DNA from: an uncultured Lachnospiraceae bacterium
GTDB lineage: Bacteria; Bacillota; Clostridia; Lachnospirales; Lachnospiraceae
Assembly (NCBI GenBank): GCA_947168905.1
Contig: CAMVNR010000014.1
Span: forward strand, 1-38,491
Reading direction: 5' to 3'
DNA length: 38,491 nt
Part shown: piece by piece, positions 1 through 8,182 of the stretch
Position numbering within the stretch: the stretch's first letter is position 1
Layout: every line of letters starts with the position of its first letter
The notes under the pieces: generated by a model
What the model saw: the letters and a program-made list of their open reading frames with translations, nothing else
Databases searched by the model: none
What the model was told of the DNA's origin: nothing
Made by a program: the position numbers and the translations under genes

Positions 1-675
1 GTCGGACCCGGAAACGCCTTTGTCGCGGAAGCCAAGAAACAGGTCTACGGGAAGGTGTCGATCGACATGATCGCGGGACCGAGCGAAATCATGGTGGTGG
101 CGGACGCGGGAACCGATCCTGCCATCTGCGCGGCGGACCTTCTGTCCCAGGCAGAGCATGACAGACTCGCGAGCGCGGTGCTTGTAACCGATTCCGAGGA
201 GCTTGCGAGGGCAGTGCAGGCAGAGATCGAGAAACAGCTTCCGAAGCTTCTCAGGGAAGAGATCGCCCGGGCCTCCATCGACGACAACGGAAAGATTATC
301 GTCGCCAAGGACCTCTCTCAGGCAGTCGATATCGCGAATGAGATAGCGCCGGAGCACCTGGAGCTGTCGGTAGCAGATCCGTTTAAATGGCTCGGAAAAG
401 TGCGCCACGCAGGCTCGGTATTCCTCGGATATAATTGCCCGGAAGCGCTCGGAGACTATCTGGCCGGCCCGAACCATACGCTTCCGACGAGCGGCACGGC
501 GAAATTCTCCAGCCCGCTTTCTGTGGATGATTTTGTGAAGAAAACGCAGTATACCTACTACACGGAGGAGGCGCTGAAGTCCGTCTCGAAGGATATTCAG
601 TGCTTCGCAGAAGCCGAAGGCCTGACGGGACACGCGCGCTCGGTCATGGCACGCACGGAACCCGGGTCCTTATAA
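1..675 (+). CDS. hisD: Histidinol dehydrogenase, 3' part (5' end outside window)
   Basis: HisD carries out the last two steps of histidine synthesis, oxidising L-histidinol to L-histidine with two NAD+ in the cytoplasm. The frame is open from base 1, so only the C-terminal 224 residues are visible. They start in the conserved GPGN segment and include IDMIAGPSE. The Q-A-E-H motif (about nt 148-159) supplies zinc ligands in the family, IAPEHLEL (about nt 343-366) holds the catalytic Glu-His pair, and DYLAGPNH plus the terminal GHARSV supply further active-site residues. No key residue is missing in the visible part. It is the first visible gene of the his operon. The hisC coding frame is open across its 3' end, but the likely hisC start lies 44 bases past the stop. 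The promoter and hisG/hisZ would be upstream of the window. Confidence 0.97.
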   Translation, partial: VGPGNAFVAEAKKQVYGKVSIDMIAGPSEIMVVADAGTDPAICAADLLSQAEHDRLASAVLVTDSEELARAVQAEIEKQLPKLLREEIARASIDDNGKIIVAKDLSQAVDIANEIAPEHLELSVADPFKWLGKVRHAGSVFLGYNCPEALGDYLAGPNHTLPTSGTAKFSSPLSVDDFVKKTQYTYYTEEALKSVSKDIQCFAEAEGLTGHARSVMARTEPGSL

Positions 676-719
676 GGATGAAACACGAAGAACAGCAGGA
701 AAACGGAGGGAAAGACCAC

Positions 720-1775
720 TTGAGCAGGTTTTTCAGCGGCAGATTATCCGCATTAACGCCTTACACGCCCGGCGAGCAGCCGCAGGACAGAAGCTATATC
801 AAACTGAATACGAATGAGTCTCCGTATCCACCCTCGCCGCTTGCGGTATCCGGGGCTTCCGAGGAAGCAAAGAAATTGCAGCTCTATTCGGACCCGGACT
901 GCCGGAGCCTGAAGAAGGAGGCAGCCGCAGTCCTCGGCTTTTCCGAGGATGAACTGATCTTTACGAACGGATCGGACGAGATCCTGAACTTTGCCTTCAT
1001 GGCTTACTGCGACGCGGAGCATCCGGCTGCTTTTGCTGATATTACGTACGGCTTTTATCCGGTGTTTGCGGCCTTAAACGGCGTGAAATTCCGGGAGATT
1101 CCGCTTTGTGAGAATTTTACGATTCGTGTTTCGGATTATACTTCTTCGAAGGAAACGCTGTTCATAGCGAATCCGAACGCACCGACCGGGATTGTTCTTC
1201 CCCGGGATGCGATTGAGGAAATCATTTCGTCGAATCCGGACAGGATCGTGGTCGTCGACGAAGCGTACGTGGATTTCAGCGGGGAATCAGCCGCGTCGCT
1301 TATTAAGAAGTACGAGAATCTGCTCGTGACCAGGACGTTTTCGAAGTCCCGTTCGCTTGCCGGAGCAAGGCTCGGCTTCGGGATCGCATGCCCATCCCTG
1401 ATCCGGGATCTGGAGACGATCCGCTTTTCGACGAACCCCTATAATATCAACCGCATGACGATGGCCGCCGGTGTGGGCGCGCTGAAGGATACAGCGTATT
1501 TTGAGGGAAACCTCCGGGAAATCATGAAGACGCGCCAAAGGACCGAAGAAGTCCTTCGCGGGCTCGGCTTTACGGTGCTGCCTTCCTCCGCGAATTTCGT
1601 ATTTGCGAAGCATCCAAAAATCGGCGGAGAAGAACTGTATCTGAAGCTAAAAACGTGCGGAATCCTGGTCCGGCACTTTGCGAAGGAGAGGATCAAAGAC
1701 TTTAACAGGATTACAATCGGAAGCCCCAAAGAAATGGATGCCCTTTTTGCAGAGCTTCGGAGGATTCTTTCCTAA
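720..1775 (+). CDS. hisC: Histidinol-phosphate aminotransferase
   Basis: HisC is a PLP-dependent class I/II aminotransferase that converts imidazole-acetol phosphate and glutamate to histidinol phosphate. The protein reads LNTNESPYPPSP near the N-terminus (the family's substrate-binding Asn-Glu), NPNAPTG, VVVDEAYVDF, and TRTFSKSRSLAGARLGFG containing the PLP-binding Lys. I chose the TTG at 720 because GGAGGG lies nine bases upstream at 705-710 and the protein then begins (M)SRFFSGRLSALTPYTPGEQP, a usual family start, giving 351 residues. An ATG at 678 in the same frame has AAGG directly against it, which is too close, and would add 14 hydrophilic residues. The gene sits between hisD and hisB in the operon. 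The reading frame continues open for 21 Lys/Ala/Glu-rich codons after the stop. Confidence 0.95.
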   Translation: MSRFFSGRLSALTPYTPGEQPQDRSYIKLNTNESPYPPSPLAVSGASEEAKKLQLYSDPDCRSLKKEAAAVLGFSEDELIFTNGSDEILNFAFMAYCDAEHPAAFADITYGFYPVFAALNGVKFREIPLCENFTIRVSDYTSSKETLFIANPNAPTGIVLPRDAIEEIISSNPDRIVVVDEAYVDFSGESAASLIKKYENLLVTRTFSKSRSLAGARLGFGIACPSLIRDLETIRFSTNPYNINRMTMAAGVGALKDTAYFEGNLREIMKTRQRTEEVLRGLGFTVLPSSANFVFAKHPKIGGEELYLKLKTCGILVRHFAKERIKDFNRITIGSPKEMDALFAELRRILS

Positions 1776-1869
1776 AAGAAGCATCGTGCGGGACGAAAAG
1801 ACGCACCGAAGACGGCGGAAGAAAAAACGGACGCTTCATAAGCCCCGGAAAAATGTGGAGAAAGACGAG

Positions 1870-2457
1870 ATGAGAACAGCCGAAATCATAAGAGAAACCG
1901 AAGAAACCAGGATCCGGATTCTTTTGAACCTTGACGGATCCGGAAAGTCCGAGATCAGTACCGGTGTGGGATTCCTGGATCACATGCTGACGCTTTTCTC
2001 AAAGCACGGACGCTTTGATCTGTCTGTAAAATGTACAGGAGACACCCAGGTGGACGACCATCATTCAACGGAGGATATCGGGATCGCGCTGGGACAGGCC
2101 TTTAACAAGGCGCTCGGAGAGAGGCGCGGGATCATGCGCTACGCGGATACGACGCTTCCGATGGATGAGACGCTCGTACTCACGGCGGTGGATTTTTCGG
2201 GAAGAGTGTATCTTGGGTTTGATCTTCCGATTCCGACGGAGAAGGTCGGAAGCTTTGACACCGAACTCGTGGAGGAATTTTTCCTCGCCTTTGTCCGAAA
2301 CGCGCTCTGTACGCTCCATATCCGTCTGCTTGCGGGGAAGAACGCGCATCACATTATCGAGGGGACCTTTAAATCCGCAGCGCGGACGCTGAAAAAAGCG
2401 GTCCTGATAGATCCGGATTTCCCGGACGAGATACCTTCAACGAAGGGAGTGCTTTAA
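1870..2457 (+). CDS. hisB: Imidazoleglycerol-phosphate dehydratase
   Basis: HisB removes water from imidazole glycerol phosphate to give imidazole-acetol phosphate, using manganese. The 195-residue protein is the monofunctional form without the HAD-type histidinol phosphatase domain of enteric HisB, which fits the separate PHP phosphatase downstream. It shows both His-rich metal motifs, GFLDHML and DDHHSTEDIG, plus the C-terminal NAHHIIEG. The start at 1870 gives the usual beginning MRTAEIIRETEET and has GTGGAG about ten bases upstream. The frame is open further upstream into hisC, but that extension would be an Arg/Lys-rich tail unlike the family. The 94-base gap to hisC is purine-rich and holds no other visible gene. 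Confidence 0.96.
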   Translation: MRTAEIIRETEETRIRILLNLDGSGKSEISTGVGFLDHMLTLFSKHGRFDLSVKCTGDTQVDDHHSTEDIGIALGQAFNKALGERRGIMRYADTTLPMDETLVLTAVDFSGRVYLGFDLPIPTEKVGSFDTELVEEFFLAFVRNALCTLHIRLLAGKNAHHIIEGTFKSAARTLKKAVLIDPDFPDEIPSTKGVL

Positions 2458-2461
2458 TTCT

Positions 2462-3070
2462 ATGACAGCCATAGTGGATTACGGTGTCGGAAATCTCTTC
2501 TCGCTTATAAGCTCCTTCTCTGCGCTCGGTATTCCGGCAGAAGCCGTCTGCGATCCGGCAATGATCAGAAGCGCGGACCGGCTGATCCTTCCCGGGGTCG
2601 GAGCCTTTGAGGATGCGGCAAAGAAGCTGAGAGAAAGCGGGCTTTCGGAGGTTCTGAAGGAGGAAGCCGCGAAGGGAAAGCCGATCTTAGGCATCTGTCT
2701 GGGAATGCAGCTTTTATTTGAAAAAAGCTTCGAGTACGGAGAGCATGAGGGCCTCGGGCTGATTCCGGGAAAGGTGACGGCGATGCGGAACCGTGTGCCG
2801 GACAGCCTGAAAATTCCGGCAATGGGCTGGAACGCTCTGCACTTTGTGAAGGAGAGTCCGCTGTTTCGTTATGTGAAGGAAAACGACTGTGTGTATTTCG
2901 TTCATTCCTACAGCGCGGTGGACTGCGCTTCGGATACGATTGCAGTCGTGGAGTACGGGGAAGAGATTACCGCTGCCGTCGGACGCGGCAATGTGTACGG
3001 CTGCCAGTTTCATCCCGAGAAAAGCGGGACGGTGGGGCTTTCGATTCTCCGGGCTTTTTCCGAGCTTTAA
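2462..3070 (+). CDS. hisH: Imidazole glycerol phosphate synthase, glutaminase subunit
   Basis: HisH hydrolyses glutamine and channels ammonia to HisF, which uses it to make imidazole glycerol phosphate and AICAR. The 202-residue protein is a class I glutamine amidotransferase. It has the nucleophile elbow GICLGMQ with Cys79, and CQFHPEKS near the C-terminus giving the catalytic His184 and Glu186. LPGVGAFEDA forms the oxyanion region. It starts four bases after the hisB stop, so translation is probably coupled; a GGGAG lies inside the end of hisB. Length and motifs are normal for the family. Confidence 0.97.
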   Translation: MTAIVDYGVGNLFSLISSFSALGIPAEAVCDPAMIRSADRLILPGVGAFEDAAKKLRESGLSEVLKEEAAKGKPILGICLGMQLLFEKSFEYGEHEGLGLIPGKVTAMRNRVPDSLKIPAMGWNALHFVKESPLFRYVKENDCVYFVHSYSAVDCASDTIAVVEYGEEITAAVGRGNVYGCQFHPEKSGTVGLSILRAFSEL

Positions 3071-3110
3071 CGGACCCGATGATTCCTGTGTGATTACTGA
3101 AGGGAGTTTT

Positions 3111-3872
3111 ATGCTGATTTTTCCCGCCATTGATATCTACGAAGGAAAAGCTGTCCGCCTGTACCAGGGGGACTATCAGGAGATGACCGTATACAGCGAA
3201 AACCCTGTTTCGGTCGCGGAGGATTTTAAGAAGGCCGGCGCTTCCTGCATACATCTTGTCGACCTGGAAGGCGCGAAGTCCGGAACGACGCCGAATCTTC
3301 CGGTGATTGCCGCGATTGCAGAGAAATCGGGCCTCTTTACCGAGGTCGGCGGCGGTATCCGTTCGATGGAAACCGTGCAGAAATATCTAAATGCAGGGAT
3401 CGGGCGGGTCATTCTCGGAACGGCTGCCGTGACGGATCCCGGGTTTTTAAAAGAAGCGGTCACAGCATACGCAGACAGGATCGCGGTCGGCATCGATCTG
3501 AAGGACGGCTATGCGGCGATCCGCGGCTGGACCGAGAAATCAGCCTATACCGCGATGGAATTCGCCGGAAAAATGCGGGATATCGGAGTAAAGACGCTGA
3601 TTGTCACCGATATCAGCCGGGACGGCGCGATGAGGGGAACGAATACCGGGCTTTATGAGGAACTGAAGGCCCGCTTTGACCTTCAGATCATCGCTTCGGG
3701 AGGCGTATCGGACCTACAGGATATCCGGAAGCTGAAGGCGGCGGGGCTTAGCGGCGCGATTATCGGCAAAGCCTACTATACCGGAGCGCTGGACTTAAAG
3801 GAAGCCCTGAAAGAAGCGGGAGAGACTGCCGAAGAAAGGGAAAGCCTCCTTCCTTCCGGCGGCGATTCTTAA
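3111..3872 (+). CDS. hisA: Phosphoribosylformimino-5-aminoimidazole carboxamide ribotide isomerase
   Basis: HisA is a TIM-barrel isomerase that opens the ribose of ProFAR by an Amadori rearrangement to PRFAR, the HisF substrate. The 253-residue protein begins MLIFPAIDI, placing the first catalytic Asp at residue 8. The second catalytic Asp lies in the VTDISRDGAMRG loop, and both phosphate-binding Gly motifs are present (EVGGGIRS and IASGGVSD). The ATG at 3111 is preceded by AGGGAG with short spacing, and the family rarely has anything before this residue. The same frame is open back into hisH, which I do not count. The last 20 residues are an acidic, low-complexity tail beyond the usual barrel end. 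Confidence 0.96.
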   Translation: MLIFPAIDIYEGKAVRLYQGDYQEMTVYSENPVSVAEDFKKAGASCIHLVDLEGAKSGTTPNLPVIAAIAEKSGLFTEVGGGIRSMETVQKYLNAGIGRVILGTAAVTDPGFLKEAVTAYADRIAVGIDLKDGYAAIRGWTEKSAYTAMEFAGKMRDIGVKTLIVTDISRDGAMRGTNTGLYEELKARFDLQIIASGGVSDLQDIRKLKAAGLSGAIIGKAYYTGALDLKEALKEAGETAEERESLLPSGGDS

Positions 3873-3882
3873 GGAGAACAGC

Positions 3883-4647
3883 ATGATTACGAAAAGAATT
3901 ATCCCCTGTCTGGACGTCCGGGACGGAAGAGTCGTCAAGGGCATCAATTTCGAAGGCTTAAGAGACGTTGATTCGCCGGTCGCCCTTGCGGACTATTACT
4001 CCCGCTGCGGCGCCGATGAGCTCGTATTTTACGATATTACGGCGTCTTCGGACGGCAGAAGGATCTTTACCGAGATTCTGAAAGAAACCGCGAAAAAGGT
4101 CTTTATTCCGCTTACTGTGGGCGGCGGGATCAGTACGGTCGGGGATTTTGACCGGGTGCTGAAGAGCGGAGCGGATAAGGTTTCGGTGAATTCGGGCGCG
4201 ATCAGAAATCCGAAGCTCATCCCGGAAGCTGCGAGAATATACGGGAACCAGTGTGTTGTCCTGTCGGTGGATGTCAAGCGGGTCGGCAATGAGTTCCGGG
4301 TATTTGCGAAAGGTGGAAGGGAGGACACCGGCATCGAGGCACTCTCCTGGATCAAAAACGGTGTGGAGTCCGGCGCGGGAGAGATCGTTCTGAATTCGAT
4401 CGATACGGACGGGGTGAAGCAGGGCTTTGACCTTGAGATGCTTGAAGCGGTAACGGAGATCGTGGATGTTCCCGTCATTGCCTCCGGAGGCGCAGGCTCG
4501 ATCGCTGATTTTATTACGCTTTTTAAAACGCTTCCGAAGGTGGACGCGGGGCTCGCGGCTTCTATTTTCCACTTCGGGGAAGTAAAAATATCGGATCTGA
4601 AAGAGGAGATGAAAAGGGCCGGGATTCCGGTGCGTATCCTGGACTGA
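3883..4647 (+). CDS. hisF: Imidazole glycerol phosphate synthase, cyclase subunit
   Basis: HisF takes ammonia from HisH and converts PRFAR to imidazole glycerol phosphate and AICAR. The 254-residue TIM barrel begins MITKRIIPCLDVRDGRVVKG, with the conserved Cys9 and catalytic Asp11. The second catalytic Asp is in VLSVDVKR, and phosphate-binding loops appear as TVGGGIST and IASGGAGS. The RBS AAGGAGAACAGC lies just ahead of the ATG, ten bases after the hisA stop. The order H-A-F puts the two partner subunits and the enzyme supplying their substrate together. The downstream 83-base spacer holds no visible gene. Confidence 0.97.
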   Translation: MITKRIIPCLDVRDGRVVKGINFEGLRDVDSPVALADYYSRCGADELVFYDITASSDGRRIFTEILKETAKKVFIPLTVGGGISTVGDFDRVLKSGADKVSVNSGAIRNPKLIPEAARIYGNQCVVLSVDVKRVGNEFRVFAKGGREDTGIEALSWIKNGVESGAGEIVLNSIDTDGVKQGFDLEMLEAVTEIVDVPVIASGGAGSIADFITLFKTLPKVDAGLAASIFHFGEVKISDLKEEMKRAGIPVRILD

Positions 4648-4730
4648 AAAAGAGACCCCCTGATGCCGCTTCCGCGGACAGGCTGTGTGTTTGGGTATTT
4701 AAATAACTGCAAAGAACTGGAGACTTGAAA

Positions 4731-5384
4731 ATGGTGGAGTTATCGGAACTGAAATTTGACGAAAGAGGACTGATCCCCGCGGTCGTACAGGACGCGGCGA
4801 CAAAGCAGGTGCTGATGGTTGCCTGGATGAATGAAGAGAGTCTGAAGATCACGATGGAAAAGAAGCTTGCCTGCTTCTATTCCCGCTCCAGAAACGAGCT
4901 GTGGCTGAAGGGCGATACCAGCGGAAACTACCAGCATGTCGTCTCGGTCACCGCAGACTGTGACAGAGACACCCTTCTGGTTTTGGTGAACCCGGACGGG
5001 CCAGCCTGTCATCTGGGCACAGTTTCCTGCTTTGAATATCCGGTCTTCAATTCCGATCCGGATGCCGAGCCGTTCAGCTATGAGGGGCTGATGCGCCTCA
5101 TCGAGGGCCGAAAAAATGAGAAAAAGGAAGGCTCCTACACGACGTATCTGTTCGAAAAGGGACTGGACAAGATTCTGAAAAAAGTCGGCGAGGAATCGAC
5201 CGAGGTCATCATTGCGGCCAAGGCGGAGGATAAGAAAGAGACGATTTACGAGATCGCAGATCTTGCGTACCATGTGATGGTACTCATGGTCAACCAGGGA
5301 ATCACGCTCGAGGATATCCGTTCGGAGCTTGCTTCCCGCCATGTGATCGACCATAAGGTAAAGCAGGAGAAGATGACTTCCTAA
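4731..5384 (+). CDS. hisIE: Bifunctional phosphoribosyl-AMP cyclohydrolase / phosphoribosyl-ATP pyrophosphatase
   Basis: The protein catalyses steps two and three of histidine synthesis. Residues 1 to about 115 form the HisI cyclohydrolase: [19 protein letters not shown], the metal-binding DCDRD (Cys78), and Cys93 and Cys100 in ACHLGTVSC. Residues about 130-205 form the HisE pyrophosphohydrolase, a MazG-like helical domain with [13 protein letters not shown] and [14 protein letters not shown] start at ATG 4731, with GGAG eight bases upstream; a TTG two codons earlier is too near that site. At 217 residues it is a normal fused HisIE. The reading frame continues open for 50 strongly basic codons after the TAA stop (see findings). 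Confidence 0.96.
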   Translation: MVELSELKFDERGLIPAVVQDAATKQVLMVAWMNEESLKITMEKKLACFYSRSRNELWLKGDTSGNYQHVVSVTADCDRDTLLVLVNPDGPACHLGTVSCFEYPVFNSDPDAEPFSYEGLMRLIEGRKNEKKEGSYTTYLFEKGLDKILKKVGEESTEVIIAAKAEDKKETIYEIADLAYHVMVLMVNQGITLEDIRSELASRHVIDHKVKQEKMTS

Positions 5385-5415
5385 ATCAAGGCGGCGTCCA
5401 AAGCACCCGGCAAAA

Positions 5416-5513
5416 GAAGAGCAGAAGTCCCCAAAAGGATGCCCCGGGGAAAGAGCATAGACCCAAAAAGGATGTCCCCCAAGAAGAGAGCACAGCCCTC
5501 AAAAAGGGAGCAG
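5416..5513 (+). repeat. Degenerate tandem repeat, three units of about 33 bp
   Basis: Three imperfect copies begin near 5416, 5449 and 5483. Each has a GAAGAGCA-like start followed about ten bases on by CCCAAAAAGGATG-like sequence. They fill most of the 173-base spacer between hisIE and the histidinol phosphatase. In the hisIE frame they encode Pro-Lys-Arg-Met-type repeats. Confidence 0.6.
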
Positions 5514-5557
5514 AAATTAAAGGAAAAACGGACCTGAAAAACCGTAAGAGGAAACCT

Positions 5558-6307
5558 ATGATCAGACAGGACTTTCATGTCCATACAACATTCAGCGACG
5601 GGAAGAACACCATGGAGGAGATGGTGCTTTCCGCGATCGATAAAAACATGGAGTGCATCGGCTTTTCCGACCACAGTTATACGGCATTCGAGCCTTCGTA
5701 CTGCATGAGGAAAGACCAGTACCAGGAGTATCTGGCGGAGGGAAAGAGGCTTCGGGAAAAATACGCGGGAAAAATCAGGATTCTTCTCGGCTTTGAGCAG
5801 GATTATTATTCGGACCCGGATCCCGCCCGCTTCGATTATGTGATCGGGTCGGTGCATTTTCTGCGCGCGGGTGATGAATATGTGGAAATCGACTGGGAGC
5901 CGCGCATCCTGAAAGACGCCTGCGAAAAATACTTCGGCGGCGATATGTACGCCCTCACGGAATGCTATTACGAGACGGTTTCCGGAATTGTTGAGAAAAC
6001 ATCCTGCGACCTGATCGGACACTTTGATCTCATCAGCAAATTTCTGGAGAAGGAAGCGCTTTTCGATCCTGAGAACCCGCGCTATATCCGTGCATGGAAG
6101 AAGGCGCTCGACAGGCTCCTGCCGTACAATATTCCCTTCGAGATCAATACCGGCGCCATTTCCCGCGGCTACAGGACCACCCCGTATCCCGCCCCGGCGA
6201 TGATCGATTACATCAAAAAGCGCGGCGGGCGGCTCATTCTTTCCTCCGATGCGCATGCCGCTTCGACAATCATGTACCGGTTTGAGGATTTTGAATATCT
6301 GCTCTGA
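5558..6307 (+). CDS. hisJ: Histidinol-phosphatase, PHP family
   Basis: This enzyme dephosphorylates histidinol phosphate to histidinol, the step before HisD. The 249-residue protein has the PHP metal-binding motifs in order: FHVHTTFSDG at the N-terminus, FSDHSY, a Glu in LLGFEQDYY, IGSVHF, LIGHFDLI, and the C-terminal SSDAHAASTI. These are the ligands of the family's multinuclear metal centre. The context is strong: it ends the his operon, where HisB lacks a phosphatase domain, so this gene supplies the missing activity. Its ATG follows a 173-base repetitive spacer; the upstream AAGAGGAAACCT offers a moderate ribosome site. hisK is also used for this family. Confidence 0.92.
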   Translation: MIRQDFHVHTTFSDGKNTMEEMVLSAIDKNMECIGFSDHSYTAFEPSYCMRKDQYQEYLAEGKRLREKYAGKIRILLGFEQDYYSDPDPARFDYVIGSVHFLRAGDEYVEIDWEPRILKDACEKYFGGDMYALTECYYETVSGIVEKTSCDLIGHFDLISKFLEKEALFDPENPRYIRAWKKALDRLLPYNIPFEINTGAISRGYRTTPYPAPAMIDYIKKRGGRLILSSDAHAASTIMYRFEDFEYLL

Positions 6308-6377
6308 CCCTATGGAACGCCGGGAAAGATCAGGCCGGTGCCGCGAAACCGCCGGTGCAGTCATCTTCAGTTTTGTC

Positions 6378-6406
6378 TTGCAGGAATAGGATTCCTGTGC
6401 TATCAT
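6378..6406 (+). promoter_or_regulatory. Predicted promoter of the phosphoglucomutase gene, with a dyad in its spacer
   Basis: TTGCAG at 6378-6383 and TATCAT at 6401-6406 are separated by 17 bases. A perfect dyad, CAGGAAT-AGG-ATTCCTG at 6381-6397, overlaps the last half of the -35 box and fills most of the spacer, so a regulator bound there would touch the polymerase directly. Confidence 0.6.
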
Positions 6407-6468
6407 AATAGAAAAGCCGGATAGAAGTTTTTCCGGTAGGAATCCAAGGTAGACGGAGGGAAAATACG

Positions 6469-8151
6469 ATGTACCAGGACGAATACAGACGCTGGCTTGC
6501 GGCGGATCTTGAGGATCCGGATCTGAAGCCGGAGCTTTTAAGAATTGAAGGTAATGACGAGGAAATCAAGGACCGTTTTGCCGTGACGCTGCAGTTCGGA
6601 ACCGCCGGCCTTCGCGGAACGATCGGCTCCGGCACGAACCGGATGAATATCTGGGTCGTCCGTCAGGCAACCCAGGGTCTTGCGAACTGGGTGAAGACCC
6701 AGGGCGGAAACCAGACGGTAGCCGTCAGCTACGACAGCCGTATCAAGAGCGATGTCTTTGCCAAAGAGGCGGCAGGCGTTCTTGCGGCCAACGGAATCAA
6801 GGTCCGCATCTATGATTCGCTGATGCCCGTCCCCGCTTTAAGCTTCGCGACAAGGTATTATCAGTGCAATGCGGGCATCATGGTTACCGCTTCCCATAAT
6901 CCTGCAAAATACAACGGCTATAAGGCCTACGGGCCGGACGGCTGCCAGATGACCGACGACGCTGCGGCGATTGTTTACGATGAGATCCAGAAGACCGACA
7001 TCTTAACCGGCGCAAAGCATATGTCCTTCGCCGAAGGTGTTGAAGAAGGCCTGATCCGCTTTGTCGGAGACAGCTGCAAGAAAGCTTTCTACGAGGCGAT
7101 CGAAGCCTGCCAGGTTCGTCCGGGACTCGCGAAAAATGCCGGACTGAAGCTGGTCTATTCTCCGTTAAACGGCACCGGCCTCGTTCCGGTCACCCATGTG
7201 CTGAACGATATGGGCATTACGGACATCACGATTGTGCCGGAGCAGGAATATCCGAACGGCTACTTTACGACGGCTCCCTATCCGAATCCGGAAATCTTTG
7301 AAGCGCTGAAATACGGCCTGGAGCTGGCGAAGAAGGAAGGCGCGGACCTGATGCTTGCGACCGACCCCGACGCGGACCGCGTAGGTATCGCGATGAAGTG
7401 TCCGGACGGCAGCTACGAGCTTGTCAGCGGCAATGAAATGGGCGTGCTCCTCCTTGACTATATCTGCGCGGGCAGGATCGAACAGGGAACACTTCCGAAG
7501 AACCCGGTCGCTGTGATGTCTCTCGTGTCCACTCCGCTTGCGGATGCGGTCGCAGCGCATTACGGCGTGGAGCTTCGCCATGTACTGACCGGCTTCAAAT
7601 GGATCGGCGACCAGATCGCACAACTGGAGGCAGCCGGCGAAGTCGAGCGCTTCATCTTCGGATTCGAAGAGAGCTACGGATATCTCGCAGGACCCTATGT
7701 CCGGGATAAGGACGCGGTTGTCGCGTCAATGCTGATCTGCGAGATGGCTTCCTACTACCGCAGCATCGGTTCCTCCATCAAGCAGAGACTCGAGGAAATC
7801 TATGCCGAGTACGGCCGTTACCTGAATAAGGTCGACAGCTTCGAATTCCCGGGACTGACGGGAATGGACAAGATGAAGGGCATCATGGACGGCCTCCGCA
7901 CGGAGCCGCCGAAGGAAATCGCCGGCATCGCCGTTACCGGGGTGAAGGACTTCACAAAGCCCGAAGAAACCGGACTTCCGAAAGCCAATGTCCTGATTTA
8001 CACGCTTGGCGACGGATCTTCCGTCATCGTCCGTCCTTCCGGAACCGAGCCGAAGATCAAAACGTATTTCACGACCAAAGGAAAAGACCTTCACGAAGCG
8101 GAAGAGAAGAAGAACCTTCTTGCCGAAGGCATCCGCCCGATCCTTTCCTGA
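6469..8151 (+). CDS. pgcA: Alpha-phosphoglucomutase / phosphomannomutase family enzyme
   Basis: The enzyme interconverts glucose 1-phosphate and glucose 6-phosphate through a phosphoserine, linking glycolysis with glycogen and cell-surface sugar synthesis. The 560-residue protein has the four family motifs: TASHNPAKYNGYK with catalytic Ser142, the Mg2+ loop DPDADRVG with Asp299, Asp301 and Asp303, the sugar-binding GFEESYGYLAG, and the C-terminal phosphate-binding RPSGTEPKIKTYF. An early FGTAGLRG matches the family's N-terminal signature. The length fits the long bacterial PgcA type rather than phosphoglucosamine mutase (about 450). The ATG is preceded by GACGGAGGGAAAATACG. It has its own predicted promoter. 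Activity on mannose phosphates cannot be excluded. Confidence 0.93.
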   Translation: MYQDEYRRWLAADLEDPDLKPELLRIEGNDEEIKDRFAVTLQFGTAGLRGTIGSGTNRMNIWVVRQATQGLANWVKTQGGNQTVAVSYDSRIKSDVFAKEAAGVLAANGIKVRIYDSLMPVPALSFATRYYQCNAGIMVTASHNPAKYNGYKAYGPDGCQMTDDAAAIVYDEIQKTDILTGAKHMSFAEGVEEGLIRFVGDSCKKAFYEAIEACQVRPGLAKNAGLKLVYSPLNGTGLVPVTHVLNDMGITDITIVPEQEYPNGYFTTAPYPNPEIFEALKYGLELAKKEGADLMLATDPDADRVGIAMKCPDGSYELVSGNEMGVLLLDYICAGRIEQGTLPKNPVAVMSLVSTPLADAVAAHYGVELRHVLTGFKWIGDQIAQLEAAGEVERFIFGFEESYGYLAGPYVRDKDAVVASMLICEMASYYRSIGSSIKQRLEEIYAEYGRYLNKVDSFEFPGLTGMDKMKGIMDGLRTEPPKEIAGIAVTGVKDFTKPEETGLPKANVLIYTLGDGSSVIVRPSGTEPKIKTYFTTKGKDLHEAEEKKNLLAEGIRPILS

Positions 8152-8182
8152 CAGATGATTTTGCAGCAGAGGGAGGAGAAAA

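Noticed and set aside
1678-1869. Upstream extension of hisB with an Arg/Lys-rich N-terminus
   Set aside because: It overlaps hisC and departs from the family start; ATG 1870 has a suitable ribosome site.
2889-3110. Upstream extension of hisA overlapping hisH
   Set aside because: HisA begins at the barrel's first strand, and AGGGAG directly precedes ATG 3111.
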